From Sphingomonas guangdongensis (GTDB taxonomy: Bacteria > Pseudomonadota > Alphaproteobacteria > Sphingomonadales > Sphingomonadaceae): DNA of 64,000 bases. Positions within the stretch are counted from its first letter, which is position 1. Every line of letters begins with the position of its first letter. The DNA is taken from assembly GCF_900199185.1 (NCBI RefSeq), contig NZ_OBMI01000001.1:1364001-1428000 (forward strand), given 5' to 3'. Shown here in pieces: positions 35,414-44,114 of this stretch. Made by a program: the position numbers and the translations under genes. The notes below the pieces were generated by a model. It searched no databases and was not told the origin of the DNA. It saw only the letters and a program-made list of their open reading frames with translations.

Positions 35414-37597
35414 TCAGTTCTGGTAATAGCCCTTAAACTTCTTGTGGTAGCTGTAGACGTCCTGGTAGCCGGTGCTGGCGTAGCGCCGGATATCGACAAG
35501 ATTAAGCGCTACGCCGCGCAGCTTGGCGTGGGCGCCGAGCAGCATCTCGACCGCTGCATCGGCTGCCTTCATCGAGGTCGAACGCCACCGTGCCAGCATC
35601 ACCACTGAGTCGGCGGCGGCGGCGATCGTCCGGGTTTCCGCGATTGCCAGCACCGGTGCAGTGTCGAGCACGACCACCTCGAAGTGCTGGTGCAGCTCGG
35701 CGAGCACGTCCTCGATCGGCCGGTCGGCGAACAGGTCACGCGAGAAGCTCGGCGCAACCGTCGAGCCTAGGATGTAGAGGTCGCTGTACGGATCCTTGAA
35801 CAGTGCCTCTTGGAGCGGCTTGGTGCCGGCAAGAAAATCAAGCAGTCCCGACCAGTTATCCGGCATGAATTCCTGGCTGGTCGAGCGACGGCGGATGTCG
35901 CAATCGACCAGCACGGTCCGCGACCCAGCACCGACGAAGGTCCGGGCAAGGCAGATCGACGTGGTCGATTTGCCCTCGCGCGGCAGTGCCGAGGTTATCG
36001 CAACGGTGCGCGGGACGACGCGACCCTTGAGCAACGTGGCGGTCCTGAGTGACCGAAACGCCTCGGCAAAGGCGGAGGCGGGATGTTCGAGCAGATAGTC
36101 GGCCGGCGCCTCCGCGACGCGCGACTTATCGAGAGTCGACTCGAGCTGCGGGATTGCACCGATGTAGCGAACCCGCAGCTTGTGCTCGACATCCTGCTTG
36201 GTGCTGACCTTGCCGTCAAGATACTCGGCGACGGCGATTGCGCCGAGCCCGGCTATGGGCGCGAAAACCAGGGCGAAGGCAATCGCGAGCGGGACGTTGG
36301 GAGTGAACGGCAGCAGCGGCACGCGCGACAATGAATCGATCCGGGCATCGGCGCGCTCCAGCCCTTCCTGCGACATCGTCTCCTTGGAGCGATTGAGGAA
36401 CGACTGGTAGATCGACCGGACGGCATCGGCCTTGCGCTCCAATTCAAGCAGACCGACGGCGGCGGCGTTGTTCGAGGCCAGCGACCCCTTGGCCGCCGAC
36501 TGGCTGCCTGAAAGCGACGCCAGGCGCGACGCCGCGGCCTGCTGCTCGGCGGAGAGGCTGGAGATGATGCGATCGATCTCGCGCTGAAGCTGGGCACGTA
36601 CGTCGACAAGCTCCTGACGCGCGCGCTGTACGTCCGGGTGGCGATCGCCGTAGCGGGTGGTGAGGTCAGCGAGGCGCTGGGTAGTATCAGCCTCGCGCTG
36701 GCGCAGTCCGGAGACGGTGCCCGACCCGAGTGCGGCGCCGACATCGGCACCGCCGCCGCCGCGCGACAGCTGGGTGCGTGCCGCAGACAGCCGCGCATTG
36801 GCGCTGGCGAGCTCGGCACGCGCCCCGGCGATCTGCCCGCCGAGGTTCGATACTTCCTGCTCGGCCAGGGTTGATCCCTGGCTGCTCATCAAATTGTTGG
36901 CGATCTTGTACTGCTGCACCGCGCGGTCGGCGGCGAGCACCTTGCCCTCCATATCTTTCAGCCGCTTCTGCAGCTCGCTGCTGACCGAGGACACTTCGCT
37001 GTTCTTCGCCTCGGCCTGCTGCGCAATGTACTGTCGCGCATATTCGTTGGCGATCTGCGCGGCGAGGAAGCGATTGCTCGACTCGGCGGTGATGCCGATC
37101 AGGTACGAAAGGCCGATGCGGTTGATGCGAACCTTCGACTGCACCGCGCGCGCCAGCGGGTGCATGCCCGGACCGCCGCCGCGGTCCTGCTCGGCGATCA
37201 TCGCGCCCGCGCCGCCGCCGAACTCCGGATAGCGCTGCAGGTTGAGCGCGTCGGCGACTCGCCCAGCCAGCCCGGCCGAGCTGAGGATCTGCACTTCCGT
37301 CTCGATGGCGGCGGCGTCGCCGGAGATCGGCGCGTTGACCGCCCGCACGTTGTCGACGACGTTCGCCTGCTGCGGCTCGATCAGCACCGTCGCGGCCGCA
37401 GCGTAGATCGGTGTTTTCTGCAGCGTCCACGCCGCAATTCCCGCCGTGACCAGCGCCGCAACCGCGAGGAACAGCCACAACCGCCGCCGGAACACCGCCC
37501 ACAGCAACGAGGCATCGGGCAGAAGCGGTGTCTTCGCCTTTGCCTGCACCGGCGGCTGGTCGTCGTCGGCCAGCGTGTCTGTGGTCATCACGTTCAT
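35414..37597 (-). CDS. Wzc/GumC-like polysaccharide co-polymerase and BY-kinase
   Basis: This 727-residue inner-membrane protein controls chain length and couples polymerisation to export. The N-terminal Wzz domain follows the first helix (LWLFLAVAALVTAGIAAW), then a long periplasmic coiled-coil region and a second helix (FALVFAPIAGLGAIAV). The C-terminal tyrosine-kinase domain has Walker A ALPREGKST (537-545), Walker A' TVLVDCD and Walker B VVVLD (641-645). A tyrosine cluster at the C-terminus (Y706, Y711, Y715, Y717, Y724, Y725) is the autophosphorylation site. ATG 37597 has GGAG six bases upstream. It is divergent from the GT gene at 37733 across a 135-bp promoter region. Confidence 0.94.
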   Translation of the reverse strand: MNVMTTDTLADDDQPPVQAKAKTPLLPDASLLWAVFRRRLWLFLAVAALVTAGIAAWTLQKTPIYAAAATVLIEPQQANVVDNVRAVNAPISGDAAAIETEVQILSSAGLAGRVADALNLQRYPEFGGGAGAMIAEQDRGGGPGMHPLARAVQSKVRINRIGLSYLIGITAESSNRFLAAQIANEYARQYIAQQAEAKNSEVSSVSSELQKRLKDMEGKVLAADRAVQQYKIANNLMSSQGSTLAEQEVSNLGGQIAGARAELASANARLSAARTQLSRGGGGADVGAALGSGTVSGLRQREADTTQRLADLTTRYGDRHPDVQRARQELVDVRAQLQREIDRIISSLSAEQQAAASRLASLSGSQSAAKGSLASNNAAAVGLLELERKADAVRSIYQSFLNRSKETMSQEGLERADARIDSLSRVPLLPFTPNVPLAIAFALVFAPIAGLGAIAVAEYLDGKVSTKQDVEHKLRVRYIGAIPQLESTLDKSRVAEAPADYLLEHPASAFAEAFRSLRTATLLKGRVVPRTVAITSALPREGKSTTSICLARTFVGAGSRTVLVDCDIRRRSTSQEFMPDNWSGLLDFLAGTKPLQEALFKDPYSDLYILGSTVAPSFSRDLFADRPIEDVLAELHQHFEVVVLDTAPVLAIAETRTIAAAADSVVMLARWRSTSMKAADAAVEMLLGAHAKLRGVALNLVDIRRYASTGYQDVYSYHKKFKGYYQN

Positions 37598-37732
37598 CTG
37601 CAACTCCGGCGCCGGTCATGCTGCGCTGCACTAAAGTGCAGCCGAGCCATACGCCCTTAATCGTCGCCATACCATCGTCATTCGCGGTTAACGGCCGTTG
37701 CACGGGGGCAACGATGTTGGCAGAGGGCGCGA

Positions 37733-38857
37733 ATGGCGATGATCGGTTATCTGGTGCATGACACGACCGATGCTGCCGTGGCGCGCCGCGTGCGCATGTT
37801 TCGTGCGGCCGGCGCGGCGGTCCGGCTGGGCGGGTTCCGCCGCCGCGCTCCGCCCGACACGGTGGCGGGCGTGACGGCCGTTGACCTGGGCGAGACCAGG
37901 GATGCGCGGCTGCTCGCCCGACTGGCGGTGGTGCTGCGCCACGTCGCCGCCCCCGCGCGCGTCGGCGAGATCGTGGCGGGTGCGGACGTGATTGTTGCCC
38001 GGAACCTGGAGATGCTGGCCATCGCCGTTCGGGTCGCGCGTCCGCGACAACGGATTGTCTATGAATGTCTCGACATTCACCGGCTGCTGCTCTCGGACGG
38101 TGCGGCAGCGCGCGCGCTCCAGGCGATTGAGCGACGGCTGCTCGCGCGGGTCGACATGGTGCTGACCAGCACCCCCGCGTTCCGTGACCGCTACTTTCGT
38201 GCGCGTCGCGGCTTCACCCGGCCGATCTGGCTGGAGGAGAACAGGCTGCTCCAGATCGACACGCCCGCCCCGACGCCAGCTTGTCCGGCGACGCCAGCCG
38301 GACGACCTTGGCGGATCGGCTGGTTCGGGATGCTGCGCTGCCGCCGATCACTTGCGATACTGGCGGCGATCGCGCGCGCGCACCCCGACCTGGTCGAGGT
38401 CACGATCGCCGGCATACCCGCCTACACCGAGTTCGACGACTTCGATCGCGACGTCGCCGCGACCCCCGGCCTGCGGTTTGTCGGGCGGTACGGGGCGGGG
38501 GACTTGCCTGCCCTGTACGGATCGGTCGATTTCGCCTGGGCGATCGACTTCTTCGAGGAAGGGCAGAACTCCGCCTGGCTGCTGCCCAATCGCCTCTACG
38601 AGAGCCTGGCCTTTTCGGCGGTGCCGATCGCGCTCGCCGGGTTGGATACTGGACGCTGGTGTGCCGACCACGGCGTCGGCATGCTGCTCGACGATCTCGA
38701 TACGGATCTCGCGCCTACGCTTGCGACGCTCACGAGTACGAAGCTTGCCAGGCTGCGCGACGCTGTCACCGCGCTGCCGCGGCGCCTGGTGGTCGCCGAC
38801 GCGGCGGACTGCCGAGCGCTGACAAACGCGGTGCTCGGCACCGGAACGAGCACGTGA
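37733..38857 (+). CDS. GT-B glycosyltransferase
   Basis: This 374-residue protein opens with MAMIGYLVHDTTDAAVARRVRMF and contains ADVIVARNLEML, RIVYECLDIHRLLL, WRIGWFGMLRCRRS and the donor-site segment FFEEGQNSAWLLPNRLYESLAFSAVPI (given in parts), typical of family-4-like GT-B enzymes in succinoglycan-type loci. The cytoplasmic enzyme adds a sugar to the lipid-linked intermediate. Its stop overlaps the GTG of the next gene (GTGA), so they are coupled. Confidence 0.82.
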   Translation: MAMIGYLVHDTTDAAVARRVRMFRAAGAAVRLGGFRRRAPPDTVAGVTAVDLGETRDARLLARLAVVLRHVAAPARVGEIVAGADVIVARNLEMLAIAVRVARPRQRIVYECLDIHRLLLSDGAAARALQAIERRLLARVDMVLTSTPAFRDRYFRARRGFTRPIWLEENRLLQIDTPAPTPACPATPAGRPWRIGWFGMLRCRRSLAILAAIARAHPDLVEVTIAGIPAYTEFDDFDRDVAATPGLRFVGRYGAGDLPALYGSVDFAWAIDFFEEGQNSAWLLPNRLYESLAFSAVPIALAGLDTGRWCADHGVGMLLDDLDTDLAPTLATLTSTKLARLRDAVTALPRRLVVADAADCRALTNAVLGTGTST

Positions 38858-39831
38858 CCCGCGACTTCGCCGACGTTCTGGTGGTGATCCCGTGCCTCAA
38901 CGAGGAAGCGCATCTGCCCGGCCTCTTAGAGGTGCTGCTGCGCGACACGCCCGGCGCAACCATCGCGGTCGCCGATGGTGGCAGTAGCGATGCCAGCCGC
39001 GCGATCGTTTCGGCCGCAGCCGAGCGTCACCCGGCGGTCCGGCTGGTCGACAATCCGGATCGGCTGCAGAGCGCCGGGGTCAATCGCGCCGCGGCCCGGC
39101 TGGGCGAGAACAAGCGCTGGTTGGTGCGCGTCGATGCGCACTGCCATTACCCCCGCAACTATGTCGCGGGGTTGATCACCGCGGCGGAGCGGACCGGCGC
39201 CAATTCGGTGGTGGTGCCGATGCGGTCAATTGGGGGCGGCTGTTTCCAGCGCGCGGCGGCGACGGCGCAGAACTCGCGACTCGGCACCGGCGGATCGCCG
39301 CACCGCCACGTAGGAGTCGGTGCTTTCGTAGATCACGGCCACCATGCCCTGTTCGAAATGGAGCGGTTCCAAGCGCTCGGCGGCTATGACGAGCGTTTTC
39401 CGACCAACGAGGATGCCGAATTCGATCACCGTCAGACGATGTCGGGCGCGCGCATCTGGCTGGAGCCCAGGCTGGCGCTCGATTATTTGCCGCGCGCCAC
39501 ACCGCCCGCGCTGTTTCGCCAGTATCTGCGTTATGGTCAGGGGCGCGCCCTAACGATCAGGCGGCATCGCATGCGTCCAAAGCTTCGCCAGCTGCTCCCG
39601 CTCGCGCCACCGCTCGCGCTCGTGCTCGCGTGCGCGGCACCGTGGCTGCCGATCGCCGCCCTGCCCGCCGTCGCGTGGACGTTGGCGTCACTCGGCTATG
39701 GGCTAGTCCTTGGCCTCGCAGCGCGAGACGGGTGCATGGGGGCAAGCGGCGTCGCGGCGATGATCATGCATGTGGCCTGGGGAGTCGGGTTCCTAAGCCG
39801 CTACCCGTTGAAAAGGCTAACAAAACGGTAA
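38854..39831 (+). CDS. ExoA-like family 2 glycosyltransferase with membrane helices
   Basis: This 325-residue protein has the GT-A signature VLVVIPCLNEEAHLPGLLEVLL, IAVADGGSSDASRAI, RVDAHCHYP as the DxD-like motif, and GGYDERFPTNEDAEFDHR. The C-terminal part carries two or more hydrophobic helices. This fits ExoA of Sinorhizobium, a beta-1,3-glucosyltransferase of succinoglycan synthesis; the linkage made here is unknown. GTG start with GTGA overlap to the upstream GT gene. The following gene encodes a GH16 hydrolase. Confidence 0.88.
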   Translation: MTRDFADVLVVIPCLNEEAHLPGLLEVLLRDTPGATIAVADGGSSDASRAIVSAAAERHPAVRLVDNPDRLQSAGVNRAAARLGENKRWLVRVDAHCHYPRNYVAGLITAAERTGANSVVVPMRSIGGGCFQRAAATAQNSRLGTGGSPHRHVGVGAFVDHGHHALFEMERFQALGGYDERFPTNEDAEFDHRQTMSGARIWLEPRLALDYLPRATPPALFRQYLRYGQGRALTIRRHRMRPKLRQLLPLAPPLALVLACAAPWLPIAALPAVAWTLASLGYGLVLGLAARDGCMGASGVAAMIMHVAWGVGFLSRYPLKRLTKR

Positions 39832-39936
39832 CCAATCAATCTCACAAAGTTCGTCAATGACGCGTGCGCGTCCACCTTTCGTTAGCTCCCGCAGCATAAA
39901 AGTCGATGACGTGGAATTAAGCAGGATCCCCGCGTC

Positions 39937-42900
39937 ATGGTCGATATCTTCGTTGATAAGCAAACTGGTACCTTCGTCGGAACGGACGCAGACGAGTCGT
40001 TCCTTGCTCCCGGGATCAACCCGATCCGCTCGACAGAGGTAAATCTCGCCGGCGGAAAGGGTAACGATTTCTATTTCGTCGGCGCGGGCGTGAAGGTCAT
40101 CGAACTGGCCGATGGCGGCTGGGACACCGTGCGCACCGTCTCTAGTTTCAAGCTGCCCGACAATGTCGAAGCTCTCGAGCTCTGGATGGGCGCGGCAGGC
40201 TTCGGCAACGACCTCGACAATGTAATCACCGGATATGGCAGCAACCTGATCGATGGCGGTTGGGGCAATGACCTGCTGCGCGGCGGCGGCGGCTCGTCCG
40301 TATTCCAGTTCACCCAGGCGTCGGGCCACGACACGATTGCTGATTGGAGTGCGGGCAACAAGGTCCGCTTCACCAGCTACGACGCCTTTCAGAGCCTCGC
40401 TGAGGTAAAGGCTGCGATGACGCAGGACGGCAGCAACGTCGTTCTGAAGCTCGACTCGAACAACAGTGTCACGTTCCTTAACACGACGATCTCGAACTTC
40501 TACGAGGGCAACTTTCAGTACCGGTTCGACCCGACGTCGCTCAAATTGTCGTTCAGCGACGATTTCAACAGCTTCAGCGCGCGAGCGAGCCGCACCGACG
40601 GCACGGCGATCTGGTCGACCGAGCTTGGCGACTCGCGGGGTTATGATTCAGTCATGTCCCGGACGCTCGTCGGTAACAACGAGCAGCAGATCTACGTGGA
40701 CGTCAACATGAAGGACGCCCACGGCAATGCCGTCACGATCAATCCCTTCAGCGTCGAAGACGGAGTTCTGTCGATCACGGCGCAGCGCACACCGCAGGAG
40801 CTGGAGAGCGCTTTTCACGGCTTCGACTTCACGTCCGGCTATATCTCGACCCGCGACACCTTCTCGCAGACCTACGGGTACTTCGAAGCCCGACTGCAGC
40901 TGCCGGCAGAGGCCGGTACCTGGCCCGCTTTCTGGCTGTTCCGGGAGGATGGCGTGTGGCCGCCCGAGCTCGACATCATGGAGGCGTGGAACGACACCAC
41001 GGCGGTGCAGACGCTGCACTCGGCGGATCAGGGCGCGCATCGAATGGCGTCGGCCCGGAGCTGGGTGCCCGATGGCGACACCAGCTTCCACGACTATGGC
41101 CTGCTGTGGACTGCGGAGAAGCTGACTTGGTACCTCGACGGCGTGGAGGTTTTCTCCCAGTCGACGCCGGCGGACATGCACTCGCCGATGTACATGATCC
41201 TCAACCTCGCGATCACGACCTCGGCGACCAATCCTGAGTTCCACGAGCAGCTGAAGGTCGACCATGTGCGCGCTTATGCGCTTGGCGATCTTCCCAAGGG
41301 GCTGGGAGTCGTGCACCCTGCCGAAACGGCGCTCGAAAGCACTGCCGGCAGAGGCGTTGGAGCCGATCCGTACCTCGGCCCCGTCGAGGGCATGTTCAAC
41401 GGCTTGAACCTCACCTACTACGCCGCAGAGAACCCTGATCTGGTCGCGGCCGGGGTCGATCTCGCCAAACACTATCGCTACTTCGGGCTGAGCGAAGGTC
41501 GTCTGCCCTACGAAGGTGCCGGCGCACCTTATGGAGGACCCTCAGCCGACCGGCTCGATGGGTTCAACGAAGTCTATTACCTCAGCACCAACCCCGATCT
41601 CGCGCAGACCGGGCTTGATGCATTCTATCACTATGTAAAGTACGGCAAGGCGGAGGGACGTTTGCCGTTCGATCCGGCGTACGAGCTGAGCAGCCCGGCG
41701 TGGGGCGCGACAGAGGGTATGCCCGACGGGCTCAACCTCGCGTTTTACGCTTCGCACAATCCTGACGTGGTGCTGTCGAACACCGATCTGGTTCAGCATT
41801 ATCTGAACTACGGCAAGCGCGAGGGCCGACTGCCGTTTGATCCGGCATCGGCGCCTATTGCGGCCGAATCAGTGGCCGCGCCGTCAACGCCGGCCCCGAC
41901 GCCGCCGGTCACGCCACCCCCGACGGTGGAACCGCCCTCCGCTGAGCCGGCGCCCGTGAAACCGTCAGCGCCCGTGACCACACCGGCGCCCACTCCACCG
42001 ATCGCGCCTACGCCAGCCGCGCCGTCCAAACCCGATGTCGCTCCGGCCCCGCAGCCGGGTGCGGTCAACCCCATCGACTTGGGCGCACGGGCCGACATGC
42101 CGGATGGTTTCAATGCGGACTATTACGCGAAGACGTACCCCGACGTTGTTGCCGCCGGCCTTGATCTCCTGGGTCACTGGATCCGCCACGGCAAGGCAGA
42201 AGGGCGGCTGCCGTACGAAGGGGCAGAACCTATGCACCTCGACATGGGCGCAAAGGCGGGAATGCCCGGCGGGTTCAATGCCGACTACTACGCCGCGCAG
42301 AATCCGCATGTGGTGGCCGCGGGTGTCGACCTGCTCGCGCACTGGATCCGCTACGGCTTCTCCGAAGGGCGGCTGCCGTATGCGGGCGCCGTTCTAGACG
42401 ACGTCTACATGGGCGCGGAGCTGGGTACGCCAGGGGGCTTCAACGCCATTTATTATGCCTCGCGCAACCCGGACGTCGTCGCCTCGGGCATGGACCTGTT
42501 GTTCCACTGGCAGACGTTCGGCAAGGCAGAGGGGCGGCTCGCCTATGATCCGGCTGACACGCTGAGCGCCGCCAATCACCCCGACTGGAGCGCGATCGTG
42601 GACATGCCCGGCGGGTTCAACGCTGCCTATTATGCCGCGCACAATGCCGACGTCGTCGCCGCGGGCGTGAACCTGCTCGACCATTGGCTGAACCATGGCA
42701 AGACCGAAGGGCGCATGGGGTATGACGATGGTTCGGGCCGCGAGGATCTAGTCGGAACCAGCGGTGACGATCACTTCGTCATTGCAAACGGTACGGTTCG
42801 CCTGATCACGGGCGGTGATGGCGCCGACACCTTCACCTTCACCAAGGGAGTGGGCGTGGAGGTCATCGCCGACTTCAAATTGAGCGAAGACCATCTCGAC

Positions 42901-43104
42901 CTCTCGGCCCTGATCACGGCGTATGGCGCACCGACGATCTCCGACATCAACTGGGCGTCGGGGAGCATGATCCGCTTCTCCGGCGGTGAGTCGATCGTGC
43001 TGATGGGCGTCGATGCTCATGATGCGGCGCTCATTTCGCTGGCCGAGCCGGTGGCGCTGATGGCGGTCGACCCCGTCGACGTGAGCCTCGTGCCGATCGT
43101 CTGA
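39937..43104 (+). CDS. Large GH16 endoglycanase with RTX-like ends and seven ~50-residue repeats
   Basis: This 1,055-residue protein has no Sec signal. Residues 1-200 resemble serralysin-type Ca-binding C-domains (GGKGNDFYFVGAG, NLIDGGWGNDLLRGGGG, HDTIADW). Residues 205-445 are a GH16 catalytic domain with the active-site motif ELDIME (E344, D346, E349). Then come three repeats, a Pro-rich linker (about 646-708), four more repeats, and a final RTX-like domain (GTSGDDHFVIANG, GGDGADTFTF). A lack of Sec signal together with glycine-rich Ca-binding repeats suggests type I secretion, although no such transporter is in the window. The parallel is ExsH of Sinorhizobium meliloti, a type-I-secreted GH16 that shortens succinoglycan. 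Upstream is the ExoA-like gene; downstream a second GH16 gene converges on it. Confidence 0.9.
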   Translation: MVDIFVDKQTGTFVGTDADESFLAPGINPIRSTEVNLAGGKGNDFYFVGAGVKVIELADGGWDTVRTVSSFKLPDNVEALELWMGAAGFGNDLDNVITGYGSNLIDGGWGNDLLRGGGGSSVFQFTQASGHDTIADWSAGNKVRFTSYDAFQSLAEVKAAMTQDGSNVVLKLDSNNSVTFLNTTISNFYEGNFQYRFDPTSLKLSFSDDFNSFSARASRTDGTAIWSTELGDSRGYDSVMSRTLVGNNEQQIYVDVNMKDAHGNAVTINPFSVEDGVLSITAQRTPQELESAFHGFDFTSGYISTRDTFSQTYGYFEARLQLPAEAGTWPAFWLFREDGVWPPELDIMEAWNDTTAVQTLHSADQGAHRMASARSWVPDGDTSFHDYGLLWTAEKLTWYLDGVEVFSQSTPADMHSPMYMILNLAITTSATNPEFHEQLKVDHVRAYALGDLPKGLGVVHPAETALESTAGRGVGADPYLGPVEGMFNGLNLTYYAAENPDLVAAGVDLAKHYRYFGLSEGRLPYEGAGAPYGGPSADRLDGFNEVYYLSTNPDLAQTGLDAFYHYVKYGKAEGRLPFDPAYELSSPAWGATEGMPDGLNLAFYASHNPDVVLSNTDLVQHYLNYGKREGRLPFDPASAPIAAESVAAPSTPAPTPPVTPPPTVEPPSAEPAPVKPSAPVTTPAPTPPIAPTPAAPSKPDVAPAPQPGAVNPIDLGARADMPDGFNADYYAKTYPDVVAAGLDLLGHWIRHGKAEGRLPYEGAEPMHLDMGAKAGMPGGFNADYYAAQNPHVVAAGVDLLAHWIRYGFSEGRLPYAGAVLDDVYMGAELGTPGGFNAIYYASRNPDVVASGMDLLFHWQTFGKAEGRLAYDPADTLSAANHPDWSAIVDMPGGFNAAYYAAHNADVVAAGVNLLDHWLNHGKTEGRMGYDDGSGREDLVGTSGDDHFVIANGTVRLITGGDGADTFTFTKGVGVEVIADFKLSEDHLDLSALITAYGAPTISDINWASGSMIRFSGGESIVLMGVDAHDAALISLAEPVALMAVDPVDVSLVPIV
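41371..41850 (+). repeat. In-frame protein repeats 1-3 of the GH16 protein
   Basis: Three copies of a ~50-residue module with the pattern GLN/GFNxxYY..NPDLxxxGxDxxxHYxxYGxxEGRLPF/Y. They lie between the catalytic domain and the proline-rich linker. The DNA copies are diverged, so they are old. Confidence 0.85.
42079..42735 (+). repeat. In-frame protein repeats 4-7 of the GH16 protein
   Basis: Four copies of the same module after the linker, more similar to each other (MPGGFNAxYYAxxNPDVVAAGVDLLxHWxxxGKAEGRLPY) than to repeats 1-3. HW replaces HY at the conserved His-aromatic position, so the two arrays are distinct subtypes. Confidence 0.85.
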
Positions 43105-43133
43105 GCGGACCAGGTGAGAAAGGGGTAGCGGCT

Positions 43134-43169
43134 CGGCGCCAAAGCGCCGGGCCGGTCTCCTTACCGGCC
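43134..43169. terminator. Paired hairpins between convergent GH16 genes
   Basis: CGGCGC-CAAA-GCGCCG (43134-43149) and GGCCGG-8-CCGGCC (43150-43169) lie back to back; the second overlaps the stop codon of the minus-strand gene. There is no T tract, but the position suggests bidirectional termination. Confidence 0.45.
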
Positions 43170-44039
43170 GGGGTGACGCCACACCCTGATGTAGTCTACG
43201 TCCATGGTTGCCGGGAACCTGGTCGCAGCATCCGGGTAGCCCGGCCAGTGGCCGCCGACGGCCAGGTTGACGATCAGGTACATCGGCTTGTGCGCGTCCG
43301 ACGGGGTGGGGAACGTTCCGGTCCTTTCCCCGTCGACAAAGGTCTCGATCGTCTCGGGACCCCACATGACGCCGAAGCGGTGATAGCCGCTATCGGACGC
43401 CTTCAGGTTCACCTTGATGCCCTGGCGCTCCTGCGTGGCGGAATGGATCGTCTGATAGGCCACGGCGGGTTCGTGCCCGAGCCCCTCCATGATGTCGATT
43501 TCCGGTGGCCAGCCTCGATCCGCCGGCAGCAGCCACACCGCCGGCCAGATCCCGCGTCCGGGGCTATAGCGAAGACGCGTTTCGAAATAGCCGTAGCGCT
43601 GCGCGAAACGGTTGCGGGTCATGACCCGTCCCGAGACATAGCTGAGCTCGGCGAGCGCGGGCGTTTGCTGTGCAGGCGGCAGCCCGGCGACGTTCGCGGC
43701 GACGACGGCACGCTCGGCTGCGGTCATTGCGCGCGCGGTGATGGTGAGCGCGCCATTCCGGATCGAGACCGGCTGTATGCCGAGGTCGAGCCAGTCGGGG
43801 CTAAGATAGACCTGGCGCTCGGCGTTGGTCGGGATCGTCCGCTCGGTCACCGGATCGTTCGGCTCTCCCTGGGTCCAGCGCTTGGGGTCGAGGCGACCGT
43901 TGTTGAACTCTTCGCTGAACAGCGGTTTGAGCAGGCTGGTGTCGACCGCTTCGCTCGGCTCCTGTGGCAGCATGGCGGCGAGCGCCACGCCTCCGGTCAG
44001 GACCAGTGCCAATGCGGCGAGGCCGATGCTGCGGGTCAT
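43161..44039 (-). CDS. GH16 endoglycanase with Sec signal (ExoK-like)
   Basis: This 292-residue secreted hydrolase has a signal peptide (MTRSIGLAALALVLTGGVALA). The catalytic domain contains FSEEFNNGRLDPKRW, YGYFETRLRYSPGRGIWPAVWLLP, and EIDIMEG with the two catalytic Glu around Asp, and ends MDVDYIRVW. It resembles ExoK, the Sec-exported GH16 enzyme that trims nascent succinoglycan. The frame is open 15 codons further upstream, but ATG 44039 gives the signal peptide and has AGGA nine bases upstream. It converges with the large GH16 gene, and lies downstream of the minus-strand GT genes, probably in their operon. Confidence 0.92.
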   Translation of the reverse strand: MTRSIGLAALALVLTGGVALAAMLPQEPSEAVDTSLLKPLFSEEFNNGRLDPKRWTQGEPNDPVTERTIPTNAERQVYLSPDWLDLGIQPVSIRNGALTITARAMTAAERAVVAANVAGLPPAQQTPALAELSYVSGRVMTRNRFAQRYGYFETRLRYSPGRGIWPAVWLLPADRGWPPEIDIMEGLGHEPAVAYQTIHSATQERQGIKVNLKASDSGYHRFGVMWGPETIETFVDGERTGTFPTPSDAHKPMYLIVNLAVGGHWPGYPDAATRFPATMDVDYIRVWRHPGR

Positions 44040-44114
44040 GCGCGATATCCTGAATGACGAGCGAGGCGTCGCCGCCCATAGCATCGGCGATGCCGGGGAA
44101 AAAGCGGACGGCCC

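Noticed and set aside
41371..42735. Tandem repeats of the GH16 gene as a CRISPR-like or satellite array
   Set aside because: They are in-frame protein repeats with diverged DNA and no spacers.
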